Positions 44,026 to 54,578 are shown, counted from the stretch's first letter. The stretch is 64,000 nucleotides of DNA from Tidjanibacter massiliensis (GCF_900104605.1 NZ_LT629960.1:1922001-1986000); one strand, 5' to 3'. Numbers and translations are program-made. Notes: generated by a model from the letters alone, not told the origin.

Positions 44026-44805
44026 CTACTGCGGGGTGTTCCGGGCCTGTTGTGTCTCTCCGCTGTCGGGATATCGCTTGAGGCTGACTCTGCCTGTGGA
44101 GTCGAGTACCGCATAGGTGGGATGTTCTATCCATTCGCCGAGGAATACGGCGGTGGAGCCGTTGCCCAGCGGATAGATTTCGGCACAGTGGTTGTGGCCG
44201 AATACGAAGTAATCGACCGGTTCATGGGCACAGTAGCGGCGGGCGAAGCGCACCATCGGTTCCTCTTCGGCAAGGAAGCGGTGCGTGACGGCCTTCGATT
44301 TGCGGCTGTGCGACGACCATCCGTATCCGAAGCGCAGTGCGGTGTCGGGATGCAGCAGATGGGAAAAGAGCCACCGGACGGCGGGCGACCGGAAAGTCCG
44401 GTTCATGAGCCGCGTCGGGAATCCGTGTTCGCGGGCGGTGATGTCGTCGCCGTGGGTGATGAAGAATCGTTTGCCGTAGAGCAGAGTTTCGAGGGGTTTG
44501 TCGTGGACATGGACTCCGCACTCCGTTTGGAGATAGCCGTAGGCCCACATGTCGTGGTTGCCGGTGAAGAAGTGGATTTCCACCCCCCGGTCGGTCAGCT
44601 CCGACAGGGTGCCGAGCAGCCGGGTGAAACCTTTCGGGACGACGCGCCGGTATTCGTACCAGAAATCGAACAAATCTCCTACGAGGAAGATGGCTTCGGC
44701 ATCGGCGGCAACCCTCCGCAGCCATCCGATGAGCAGTTTTTCGCGTTCCCGCGACTCCTGCGCCGGTAGCAGTCCGAGATGCATGTCCGATGCGAAGTAG
44801 TACAT
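44026..44805 (-). CDS. lpxH: UDP-2,3-diacylglucosamine hydrolase (LpxH-type)
   Basis: 259 residues from ATG 44805. Calcineurin-like metallophosphoesterase with all five blocks: SDMHLG, GDLFDFWYE, GNHDMW, THGDD and GHNHCAEI. It cleaves UDP-diacylglucosamine to lipid X in lipid A synthesis at the inner-membrane surface. The Asp/His metal ligands are intact. The next gene on the strand lies 9 bp upstream. Confidence 0.92.
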   Translation of the reverse strand: MYYFASDMHLGLLPAQESREREKLLIGWLRRVAADAEAIFLVGDLFDFWYEYRRVVPKGFTRLLGTLSELTDRGVEIHFFTGNHDMWAYGYLQTECGVHVHDKPLETLLYGKRFFITHGDDITAREHGFPTRLMNRTFRSPAVRWLFSHLLHPDTALRFGYGWSSHSRKSKAVTHRFLAEEEPMVRFARRYCAHEPVDYFVFGHNHCAEIYPLGNGSTAVFLGEWIEHPTYAVLDSTGRVSLKRYPDSGETQQARNTPQ

Positions 44806-44814
44806 GGCTTCCTT

Positions 44815-45984
44815 TTATTTCAGTCTCCTTACGAGATTGTCCACCTCGCGGGCGAGTTTGTCGGTCGGGATGTTGCGCCCCACGATTTCGCCGTTGCCGT
44901 CGATGAGGTAATTGGCGGGAACCTTGTCGATGTTGTACACGCGCGGGGCGATACCTGCCGGCCCCTTGAAGTCGCATACCGAAATCCAGGGCAGCCTCTG
45001 TTCCTGTACGGCGTTTATCCACACCTGTTTGTCGGTATCTATTCCCACTTGGTATATCTCGAAGCCCTCCCCGGCGAATCGGCTGTAAATCTCCTTGAGT
45101 TCGGCGTTGTACATCGCCGCCTCCGGTGCTGCGGCCGACCAGAAGTCGAGTAGAATGACCTTGTTCCCGATGGACGAGAGCCGGCGGACGTCGCCGTACA
45201 TGTCCGGCAGGGCGATGTCGGGATAGGGAGCCGGATTGCAAATGCTTTCGCTGACCATGCGTGCGAGCTCCTCGTTGGCGTCGGCCATGTCGACCTGCGA
45301 TCGGAGCGCGGCCACGTACGGCGAATCGGGATAGTATTTGGAGACTGAATCGGCTACGAGCCGGTAGTAGATGATGTCGGAATTGCCGTTGAAGAGCGTC
45401 TTGTCGTCGGGCAGTCGCTGGTAAAGGGCGTAAAGCGCCGCAAGCGACCGGCTGTTGGTTACGATGAATTTTATCTGTTCGCGTTTCAGACGGCTGTACT
45501 CCCTGCCGTACTCCTTGATGTACTCTGTCCGGCGTGCGGCGTTGCGGTCGGTCGTGGAGATGAGCCGGGAGAGCGAATCGAGCCTTCCGGCCCCGGCATT
45601 CATCATGTCATTGAGCTCCTTGACGAGGATGGATTCGCGCGACCCTCGTATGATGTAGTCGCCCGGGTTGCCGTACATCGACGAGATGGTGACCTTCTCG
45701 CCCGGCGATACGAACAGGGGTATTCTGTCTTCGCCTATCCGGAGATTGTAGAATGTCGTTCCGCTCGGAGGCAGTTCGATGTTGAACCGGAAGTTGCCCC
45801 TGCGGTTCGTGGCCGTCGAATCCACCGATACGGCGCCCGTGGCCGTTATCTGTTCGAGCACCACCATGCACCGCTCGGGGCCGGCGATGCGCCCGGACAC
45901 TTTCGCCCTGTTGCTGTCGCAGGAGACGGCGAGCGCTGCTGCGGCGCATACCGCCAGGGCGGGTACAAGAAGAGAGTGTTTCAT
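44815..45984 (-). CDS. Thioredoxin-fold (TlpA/AhpC-like) lipoprotein without CXXC
   Basis: 389 residues from ATG 45984 (signal with AAALAVSC lipobox). An N-terminal DUF4369-like beta domain (KVSGRIAGPERCMVVLEQIT) precedes helices and a C-terminal thioredoxin fold (IALPDMYGDVRRLSSIGNKV, ILLDFWSAAAPEAAMYN, VGIDTDKQVWINAVQEQRLP, VYNIDKVPANYLIDGNGEIV). The active-site position is WSAAAPEA (282-289) instead of the expected WCxxC, so it lacks both redox cysteines; the cis-Pro-equivalent KVPANY is kept. It is likely a binding or scaffold protein. 9 bp from lpxH. Confidence 0.88.
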   Translation of the reverse strand: MKHSLLVPALAVCAAAALAVSCDSNRAKVSGRIAGPERCMVVLEQITATGAVSVDSTATNRRGNFRFNIELPPSGTTFYNLRIGEDRIPLFVSPGEKVTISSMYGNPGDYIIRGSRESILVKELNDMMNAGAGRLDSLSRLISTTDRNAARRTEYIKEYGREYSRLKREQIKFIVTNSRSLAALYALYQRLPDDKTLFNGNSDIIYYRLVADSVSKYYPDSPYVAALRSQVDMADANEELARMVSESICNPAPYPDIALPDMYGDVRRLSSIGNKVILLDFWSAAAPEAAMYNAELKEIYSRFAGEGFEIYQVGIDTDKQVWINAVQEQRLPWISVCDFKGPAGIAPRVYNIDKVPANYLIDGNGEIVGRNIPTDKLAREVDNLVRRLK

Positions 45985-46084
45985 ACGTGTCGGTTTGGGG
46001 TACAAAGATAACCCGATTGATAGGAAAACGCGAAAAACGGCGCGATATTACGTGCCGGTTTCCGCAGCCGCAGCCCTGTGCGTC

Positions 46085-46732
46085 TTATTTGGAATAGTTG
46101 TGCCGCTGGGGGCCCTTGTTGTTCTTGCCGTTCTTCTTGTTGGCGTAGAGCGGTTTCTTGCTGCGTACCGGCGCCTGCTTGTATTCGCTTTTTATCAGAC
46201 TCAGGGCATCCTCGTCCACGCTGATGCGGTAATCCGACATCCGCTTTATCTCCTTGATGATGGCCTCGTTGTTGGGGTGCTCCTGATTGTATTCGTAACT
46301 TTTGGTGCGCATGTAGCGGGCAATGTCGCCCAACACCTCCTGTACGGCCTCCTGGTCCCGTACCCCTTCGAGCGAACGGATGACCTTCTTGACATATTTG
46401 CCGTAATGTTTCAGCCCCACCTTTTCGTCGGGATAGTCCATGCGGCGCGGTACGGGTGTCAGCGTCATCGAGGTGGGAATGGGATAGGGAGAATCCACGT
46501 CGAGCTTGAAATCGGACATGATGAACATGTGGTCCCAGAGTTTGTGGGTGAACTCCGGGGTGTCCCGCAGGAGGGGGTTGAGGTTACCCATCACGTTTAT
46601 CACCACCCGTGCCTTGCGGTTGCGTTCATCGCGGTCTTCGATGGCCATCAGGTTGTCCACCATCTGGTGTATGTGCCGGCCGTACTCCGGCAGCTGCAGG
46701 TTTTTCCTGTAGATGTTATAGTTTTTTTCCAT
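46085..46732 (-). CDS. DUF4290 family protein
   Basis: 215 residues from ATG 46732 (MEKNYNIYRKNLQLPEYGRH). A conserved Bacteroidota-specific cytosolic protein with the opening LPEYGRHIHQMVDNLMAIED followed by VINVMGNLNPLLRDTPEFTH. The basic tail (SKKPLYANKKNGKNNKGPQ) may bind nucleic acid. Function is unknown; the family is widely conserved in the phylum, often near cell-wall or division genes, but nothing here tells its job. Confidence 0.85.
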   Translation of the reverse strand: MEKNYNIYRKNLQLPEYGRHIHQMVDNLMAIEDRDERNRKARVVINVMGNLNPLLRDTPEFTHKLWDHMFIMSDFKLDVDSPYPIPTSMTLTPVPRRMDYPDEKVGLKHYGKYVKKVIRSLEGVRDQEAVQEVLGDIARYMRTKSYEYNQEHPNNEAIIKEIKRMSDYRISVDEDALSLIKSEYKQAPVRSKKPLYANKKNGKNNKGPQRHNYSK

Positions 46733-46882
46733 AAAATGAATCATTAGTCGCTGCCGCAAGACGGCAACCGCCTGTTCACGATAATGACCGGCTCCGTTCC
46801 TCGGTAGGACATCCGTCCGGTAAAATATGTGAAATCAGGAGGTCAAAATGCTGATAGGTAGGAGAAAAATAACAGCATGTCT

Positions 46883-46913
46883 TTTGACAAGAAAAACTAA
46901 TTACTTAACTTTG
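46883..46913 (+). promoter_or_regulatory. Canonical promoter of the sigma-54 activator gene
   Basis: -33 TTTG (46883-46886), 19-bp spacer, -7 TAACTTTG (46906-46913). Start near 46920; leader of about 56 nt. Confidence 0.7.
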
Positions 46914-46975
46914 TACAAAGTTAATGCGATTTTTTGGGGAAATCAAATTTTGCTGTAACATTTTAACCTCCGACT

Positions 46976-48148
46976 ATGGCCAATATACTGGTAATAGATC
47001 CTTCGCGCAGCATGCGCAATACTCTGAAAGAGCGTTTGGAGTATGAGGGCCATGCGGTGGAAGTCGCCGAAGACACGATTTCCGGCATGACCGTCTATGC
47101 GAACCGGCATTTCGACCTGTTGCTGTGCGGACAGCCCGATTCCCCGCTGAGAACCTCCACGCCGTGGATAAGGCTGTCGCATGACAGCAGCCCGGAAAGC
47201 GCCGTTCTGGCTATGCAGCAGGGTGCTGTCGATTTCGTCACGAAACCCATCAACATGAACCGGCTGCTGGATGCCGTGCGCAAGGGGCTGGCCAAGACGC
47301 CTGCCGCCGTGGCGGATGCGGCGGACGAGGCCGAATCCGTCCCGGAAGAGGTTGTCCCGGTACGCCGTGTGCGTGCCGCGCGGTCGCATGTCGGCAGGAT
47401 AGTGGGCGAATCGGTTCCGGTCAAGCGTCTGAACACGTTGATTGACAAGGTCGCCCCGACCGATGCACGGGTACTTATCATGGGAGCCAACGGGACGGGC
47501 AAGGAGCTCGTGGCGCGTTGGCTGCACGAGAAGAGCCGCCGGCGCGACGGACCGTTCGTCGAAGTAAACTGCGCCGCCATTCCTTCCGAACTTATCGAAA
47601 GCGAACTGTTCGGTCATGAGAAAGGGGCCTTCACCTCCGCCGTCAAGCAGCGCAAGGGCAAATTCGAGCAGGCCCACAACGGAACGTTGTTCCTCGACGA
47701 GATAGGCGATATGTCCCTGCCGGCGCAGGCGAAGGTGCTGCGCGTGTTGCAGGAGCGCAAGATAACGCGCGTCGGCAGCGACCGCGACATCGACGTGAAT
47801 GTGCGTGTTCTGGCCGCGACCAATAAGGACATTCCCCGCGAAATATCCCGCGGCGAGTTCCGCGAAGACCTTTTCCACCGGTTGAGCGTCATCATCATCC
47901 GTGTGCCGACGCTGGCCGAGCGCATAGACGATATTCCCATCTTGGTGGACCATTTCCTGGAGACGATATGCGGCGAATACAACGTGCCTGTCAAGAAGAT
48001 AGAGGCGGAAGCGCTGGCCGAACTGCAGAAATTGCCCTGGACAGGGAACATCAGGGAGCTCCGCAACGTGGTGGAGCGCCTCGTTATCCTGTGCGAGAAT
48101 ACGATAACGGTCGATGACGTGAAGATGTACGCCAACGGACTGCAATAG
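46976..48148 (+). CDS. Sigma-54-dependent activator with degenerate receiver, no HTH
   Basis: 390 residues from ATG 46976. The receiver-like N-terminus (MANILVIDPSRSMRNTLKER) keeps one acidic residue (D8) and K90 (DFVTKPIN), but the phosphorylation Asp is replaced (LLLCGQPD, Gly at 52), and the following region is shortened. The AAA+ domain is complete: Walker A GANGTGKE, the loop GAFTSA (usually GAFTGA), and Walker B LFLDEIGD. There is no C-terminal Fis-type helix-turn-helix; the chain ends soon after VVERLVILCENTITVDDV. It may act from solution or through partners. Own promoter and terminator; no kinase gene next to it. Confidence 0.88.
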   Translation: MANILVIDPSRSMRNTLKERLEYEGHAVEVAEDTISGMTVYANRHFDLLLCGQPDSPLRTSTPWIRLSHDSSPESAVLAMQQGAVDFVTKPINMNRLLDAVRKGLAKTPAAVADAADEAESVPEEVVPVRRVRAARSHVGRIVGESVPVKRLNTLIDKVAPTDARVLIMGANGTGKELVARWLHEKSRRRDGPFVEVNCAAIPSELIESELFGHEKGAFTSAVKQRKGKFEQAHNGTLFLDEIGDMSLPAQAKVLRVLQERKITRVGSDRDIDVNVRVLAATNKDIPREISRGEFREDLFHRLSVIIIRVPTLAERIDDIPILVDHFLETICGEYNVPVKKIEAEALAELQKLPWTGNIRELRNVVERLVILCENTITVDDVKMYANGLQ

Positions 48149-48184
48149 CTCCGCAGATTGCTTGTTGCAAAGAGAAATGACAGT

Positions 48185-48216
48185 GCAGGGCGCATACCGA
48201 AGAGTATGCGCCCTGC
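48185..48216 (+). terminator. Terminator of the sigma-54 activator gene
   Basis: Perfect 13-bp stem (48185-48197 and 48204-48216) with a 6-nt loop. The U-tract after it is weak. Confidence 0.6.
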
Positions 48217-48217
48217 G

Positions 48218-48255
48218 CTTGTCGTGTCTGTTCGCTCTTGTCGTGTCTGTTCGCT
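48218..48255. repeat. Two 19-bp tandem repeats
   Basis: CTTGTCGTGTCTGTTCGCT occurs at 48218-48236 and again at 48237-48255 without any change. Noncoding, right after the hairpin. Confidence 0.9.
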
Positions 48256-48311
48256 CCCTATTTCGCGGAGCAAGGCGCCCTGCCGGGAACGAACTTCGAG
48301 CTGCGGGGATG

Positions 48312-48344
48312 AAAAAACCGGGGCCCCCGTTTCGGGGACCCCGG
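48312..48344 (-). terminator. Terminator of the collagen-like lipoprotein gene
   Basis: 12-bp stem with one mismatch (48318-48329 and 48333-48344, loop TTT). On the minus strand it is followed by six T (48317-48312): a classic rho-independent terminator. Confidence 0.8.
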
Positions 48345-48401
48345 CACCAACATTAATTATCCTAAAACCGGACTATGCAACCATAGCCTTTTCGTCATTG
48401 C

Positions 48402-51188
<2,787 letters not shown>

Positions 51189-51271
51189 GACACAAAAGTT
51201 TAAAATTTATAAATTTTAAAAAAGAAAATGTGGCCTTGTCAGCGGTTGGCTCAATTATCCCCGTGTGTTTT

Positions 51272-51297
51272 CCGTTACTTTATAGGTAACGGCACAT
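51272..51297 (+). repeat. Inverted repeat IR-L of the invertible segment
   Basis: 26 bp starting CCGTTACTTTATAGGTAACG, the exact reverse complement of 52530-52555. It carries an internal dyad CCGTTAC/GTAACGG with a 7-bp centre (TTTATAG), the shape of a tyrosine-recombinase core site. Confidence 0.9.
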
Positions 51298-51370
51298 GTC
51301 CCTGTATCCTCACCGGAGGCCGTTTCGGATATGGGGTCGTGGTACGGTTGCATACGGACAGAGACAGCCT

Positions 51371-51396
51371 GTCCGGGGAAACGCATCTCCCCGGAC
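51371..51396. terminator. Hairpin between recombinase stop and IR-L
   Basis: Perfect 9-bp stem GTCCGGGGA/TCCCCGGAC (51371-51379 and 51388-51396) with an 8-nt loop. No U-tract. It might stop recombinase transcripts from running into the lipoprotein gene. Confidence 0.35.
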
Positions 51397-51485
51397 CGAC
51401 CGTCGCAGTTGAGAAAAGTCGCGGATTTGTTCGTATCCGGTTTCCGGCAGCCGGGGGAAGCGGCTCCGGCAACCGGGCCGAACGT

Positions 51486-52427
51486 TTATCGGCCGGAGTT
51501 TTTCCGGGCCTGTTTTTTTACATAGGATATCACTTCCCGGTTGGCTTCGTCAATCCGGTCGTCCCGGAACGGTTTGAGGTAGGTCTCGGTGACCGCTATG
51601 GAGGAGTGTCCCATCGCCTCGGAGATGATGCCGGGATGTATTTCGCAGTAGTAGGCCATGGTAGCCCATGTATGCCGTATCGTGTAGGTGCTGATGGGTG
51701 TCGAGCCGCCGAACCGTTCCCCGAGCGCGGCGAGCTGCCGGTTGAAACTCCGCAGCGCACGCTGGTATTCACGGTAAGCCTCCTCGCTCCCTTCCGGACT
51801 GGTGAGGAACGGCAGCAGATAAGGCGATTCCTCCCTTTTATCCGACAGGGTGTCGATGAGCTTCAGGGCCTCCGGTGTCAGTATTACGGTGAGTCGTCTG
51901 CCCGTCTTGCGTCGCCTGTACCTTAATATATTGCCTTGGATGTCGCTTTTGCGCAGGTAGGCGAGGTCTACGAACGGGATGCCGCGCAGGATGAACATCA
52001 ACTGGAGAATGGCCAGCGTGCGCTCCATTCCTGCGGAGAGTTCCTCGCCCTTGCCGTTCATCAGCCCTCCCATGTCGGAGGCTTCCAGCGACTTTTTCCG
52101 CTCGGAGGAGACCCCCGTTTGTACGTGCCGGAAGAGCCGTGGGACATAGCTGGCGTAGCCTTCGTCCACGGCCCGGTTGTAGGTGGCCCGCAGCACTTTC
52201 ATGTAGGTGGAGACGGTGTTCCAACTGCATTTGCGTTTGCGGAGGTATATCTCGAAATCCTTCAGGAGCGCCGGGGTGAATTTCTTGAACGGGATGTCCC
52301 GGCAGCAGGAGAACAGGGCGAACGAATTGTACGCGCTTTGGTAGACGTGGGCCGTACCCCATTGTCCGTTCTCTTTAAGCTCCTGTATGATAGATGATAG
52401 CGTTTGCAATAACGATTTCTGTTCCAT
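51486..52427 (-). CDS. Tyrosine recombinase (DNA invertase) inside invertible segment
   Basis: 313 residues from ATG 52427; an ATG at 52466 adds 13 unremarkable residues. SAM-like N-terminal domain (IPFKKFTPALLKDFEIYLRK) and a catalytic domain with R148 (LRGIPFVDLAYL), K174 (RRRKTGR), R251 in TYTIRHTWAT, H274 (GHSS) and nucleophile Y283 (VTETYLKPF). The first position of the HxxR motif is Tyr, which is common in Bacteroidota invertases as I know them. It presumably recombines the flanking 26-bp repeats and so inverts the segment carrying it. Its reading direction flips with the segment; in the sequenced state it reads left toward the lipoprotein gene. Confidence 0.9.
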   Translation of the reverse strand: MEQKSLLQTLSSIIQELKENGQWGTAHVYQSAYNSFALFSCCRDIPFKKFTPALLKDFEIYLRKRKCSWNTVSTYMKVLRATYNRAVDEGYASYVPRLFRHVQTGVSSERKKSLEASDMGGLMNGKGEELSAGMERTLAILQLMFILRGIPFVDLAYLRKSDIQGNILRYRRRKTGRRLTVILTPEALKLIDTLSDKREESPYLLPFLTSPEGSEEAYREYQRALRSFNRQLAALGERFGGSTPISTYTIRHTWATMAYYCEIHPGIISEAMGHSSIAVTETYLKPFRDDRIDEANREVISYVKKQARKNSGR

Positions 52428-52489
52428 AGTACCGCATTTGTTTTGAATACATTGATTTATCGCCACATAATAAAAAAAACAACTATTAT

Positions 52490-52520
52490 TTTGCGCGGTT
52501 GCAAAAAACAGCTATATTTG
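52490..52520 (+). promoter_or_regulatory. Canonical promoter inside the invertible segment
   Basis: -33 TTTG (52490-52493), 19-bp spacer, -7 TATATTTG (52513-52520). Start near 52527, just inside the right repeat. It is aimed outward (right) as sequenced. Confidence 0.75.
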
Positions 52521-52529
52521 CGTTGTGTT

Positions 52530-52555
52530 ATGTGCCGTTACCTATAAAGTAACGG
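52530..52555 (-). repeat. Inverted repeat IR-R of the invertible segment
   Basis: Exact 26-bp reverse complement of 51272-51297. On the outer side it continues as a longer dyad (see 52530-52560). Confidence 0.9.
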
Positions 52556-52560
52556 CACAT
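52530..52560 (+). terminator. Hairpin formed at IR-R plus its outer flank
   Basis: 12-bp perfect stem (52530-52541 with 52549-52560) around a 7-nt centre, followed by GCCGTTTT. In the sequenced orientation the promoter transcribes straight into this hairpin, which could act as an attenuator. At the left junction the outer flank differs, so the matching stem would be only 7 bp. Confidence 0.4.
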
Positions 52561-52774
52561 GCCGTTTTCGGGCGTTCCGGATGCGTTTTGGAGGCCTGAA
52601 TGTGTCATATATCGGAGTGGTTGATGGTATATGCAGTACGGAAGATGTTCCGTACGGTGTCTTTCCGTATCTCTTTGCCGTCCGGTATCCGCTCCGGAAC
52701 GGATGGACCGGATGCCGTATCGCCCAAATTCGGGTATTTTTGTGCATCGTTTAATCAAGTTTAAAAAAAATTAC

Positions 52775-52782
52775 TATTTTTG
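52775..52782 (+). promoter_or_regulatory. -7 element of the PorV/PorQ-like gene
   Basis: TATTTTTG, an exact TAnnTTTG match, start near 52789, leader about 58 nt. The flanking sequence is AT-rich with a weak TTTA at 52750-52753. The region 52561-52774 holds no other gene or signal. Confidence 0.5.
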
Positions 52783-52846
52783 TCTATTGTGACTTATGCG
52801 ATATGTCATCAACTAAAGTAAATTATAATAATCTAAATCTCTGACT

Positions 52847-53848
52847 ATGAGTAAAAAAATCTTGCTCGGAGCAATTTGTACGGTACTTTTTTGCGGTACT
52901 TCTGCAACTGTGTTCGCTCAGGACAATGCTCCCTCGGGCGCTGCGTCTTCACTGCTTAACAGCGCCGACCCCCGCGCCGCCGGTATGGGTATGGCAACTA
53001 CCGCAGTGAACGACAATCCTTTCGGAATATTCGGCAATGCCGCATCCAACCTCCTCAGCGAAAAACGGATGGGCTTCGGCTATTCCTACAACCCCGTGAT
53101 GCCCGATTACAATAAGGGCGTTGCTACCCATGCGGTAGGCGGTTATTTCAACCTCGACGAAAACAACGGTTTCTCCCTCGGCTTCCGTTATTTCAACGGT
53201 CCCAAGAGCATTATCGCAGGTGACGATGCCGTTGCGGGCGATTCTTTCCGTCCCAACGATATGGCTGTCAGCATCGGTTATACGCGCAGGATTGTGGATA
53301 ACTTCACCATGTCGCTGACTGCTAGGTATATCCGTTCGGATTATACGAAGTTCGGCAGCGACTATTACAAGGCCGGCAATGCGTTTACCTTCGACCTGGG
53401 ATTTTACTATGAAAATACCATCGAATCTTTCTACGGTTCGACCTGGGCGGTGGGCCTCAACGTCAGCAACGTAGGTACCAAACTCGATATCTCGGTGCCT
53501 TCCAATCCGATAGCGATGCCTGCCTACGCTAAGCTGGGCGGTTCTATCGACATGCCTTTCTCCGAAAACCACAAGCTGCTCGCAGCTCTCGACCTCGGCT
53601 ATACCTTCATGCCTTCGACCGATGCGTCGTTTACCGCCGGTCTGGGTCTGGAGTACAACTTCCTGAAACACGGTTTCCTCCGTGCCGGTTATCACTACGG
53701 TGACGAGAAATCCATCGGCGGCAGCTACGCTACCGTGGGGCTCGGTGCGGCAGTAGGTCCGGTGAGGGTCGATGCTTCATACTGGATTGCAGGTAAGGAG
53801 AGCCCGGTGAAGAATACCTGGGCAGTGGGCCTCAGCCTCTTCTTCTAA
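52847..53848 (+). CDS. PorV/PorQ-family outer-membrane beta-barrel protein
   Basis: 333 residues from ATG 52847. Signal peptide (ILLGAICTVLFCGTSATVFA), then the PorV/PorQ-type opening SLLNSADPRAAGMGMATTAV and NPFGIFGNAASNLLSEKRMG. A FadL-like 14-strand barrel follows (GFGYSYNPVMPDYNKGVATH, then amphipathic strands to the C-terminal Phe of WAVGLSLFF). Proteins of this family help type IX secretion or surface display in some Bacteroidota, but no other T9SS genes are here, so it may be a general porin-like protein. It has a terminator at 53885-53913. Confidence 0.82.
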   Translation: MSKKILLGAICTVLFCGTSATVFAQDNAPSGAASSLLNSADPRAAGMGMATTAVNDNPFGIFGNAASNLLSEKRMGFGYSYNPVMPDYNKGVATHAVGGYFNLDENNGFSLGFRYFNGPKSIIAGDDAVAGDSFRPNDMAVSIGYTRRIVDNFTMSLTARYIRSDYTKFGSDYYKAGNAFTFDLGFYYENTIESFYGSTWAVGLNVSNVGTKLDISVPSNPIAMPAYAKLGGSIDMPFSENHKLLAALDLGYTFMPSTDASFTAGLGLEYNFLKHGFLRAGYHYGDEKSIGGSYATVGLGAAVGPVRVDASYWIAGKESPVKNTWAVGLSLFF

Positions 53849-53884
53849 TCGGACATAGCGGCCGCTTCGGCGGTGACGAACAGG

Positions 53885-53913
53885 CGGGTACCCGGTGAGG
53901 GTGCCCGTTTTTT
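53885..53913 (+). terminator. Rho-independent terminator of the PorV-like gene
   Basis: 9-bp stem CGGGTACCC/GGGTGCCCG with one G-U pair (53885-53893 and 53899-53907), then six T. The following 270 bp (53914-54187) hold no gene. Confidence 0.85.
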
Positions 53914-54187
53914 GTCGTCGTCCCGAACCGACGGAAGCGGAACGGGTTTCGGAGCCGTATCGGTTTCTGTTTCCGACCTTTTGTGTTTGCGCCTTGGTTT
54001 TGCCTTTCCGAAAGGGGCTTTGTGCTGTCTTCGCTCGTCTCATTCCGGTCGGAGGTGCGGCTTGTGTCCGCACGGGCAGAGAGAGGGGAAGGCGGCCGGA
54101 AGAAAAGGACAGAGGTGGAAAGGGGGGCTTCTGCAGTCGTCTCGGCTGCGCAGGAGGATGGATGGAACTGGAACGCTTCTGCTGCGA

Positions 54188-54219
54188 TTTGTCATTGACG
54201 GCAAAAAAAGCTATTTTTG
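54188..54219 (+). promoter_or_regulatory. Canonical promoter of tRNA-Leu
   Basis: -33 TTTG (54188-54191), 20-bp spacer, -7 TATTTTTG (54212-54219). Start near 54226, 3 nt before the tRNA. Confidence 0.8.
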
Positions 54220-54228
54220 TCACGCACT

Positions 54229-54310
54229 GCGGATATGGCGTAATTGGTAGCCGCGCCAGACTTAGGATCTGGTGCCGAAAGGCGTGGGGGTTCGAGTCCC
54301 TTTATCCGCA
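54229..54310 (+). tRNA. tRNA-Leu (TAG)
   Basis: 82 nt including the discriminator. Acceptor GCGGATA/TATCCGC, anticodon arm CCAGA-CTTAGGA-TCTGG with anticodon TAG, a long variable arm (class II, TGCCGAAAGGCGT) and T-arm GGGGGTTCGAGTCCCTT. CCA is not encoded. Confidence 0.97.
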
Positions 54311-54435
54311 CAAGTCGGTTATGGCAGCGGAAGATAAATCGCAAATCGTTGCGTTGTTATCGGTATCGGATGCGACCGGTTGGGCTGGAAGATTTTTTCG
54401 CACCGGTTTTCGATGTCTCGTCCGGGTGGGGTTAG

Positions 54436-54495
54436 ACTTAAAGAGGCCGTACCGTTCTGAACAGATATGTTCAGAACGGTACGGCCTCTTTAAGT
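54436..54495. terminator. Perfect 28-bp stem hairpin
   Basis: Arms 54436-54463 and 54468-54495 are exact reverse complements with a GATA loop. It is the longest perfect hairpin in the window, between tRNA-Leu and the convergent YugP-like gene. It is AT-rich at the base and GC-rich inside, and can terminate in both directions. Confidence 0.6.
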
Positions 54496-54578
54496 TATTC
54501 GGAAAGTGGGGAAGATTGCGCGGTGGTGTCGGCGAAGCCGGTTCGGAAGATGGAAAAGCGGTCATTGTCTGCGCCGCA

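Larger units (their letters stand above)
51272..52555. other. Invertible DNA segment with recombinase and promoter
   Basis: 1284 bp bounded by two perfect 26-bp inverted repeats. It contains a tyrosine recombinase gene and a canonical outward-facing promoter (52490-52520) next to the right-hand repeat. In the sequenced orientation the promoter faces right, away from the collagen-like lipoprotein gene. After inversion the promoter would lie about 112 nt upstream of that gene and face it. The right-hand neighbour (52847) has its own promoter. Inversion itself is inferred, not observed. Confidence 0.8.

Noticed and set aside
53777-54223. 148-residue minus-strand frame downstream of the PorV-like gene
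   Set aside because: Very basic and Pro/Arg/Ser-rich with no domain. It runs through the PorV-like terminator and the tRNA-Leu promoter.
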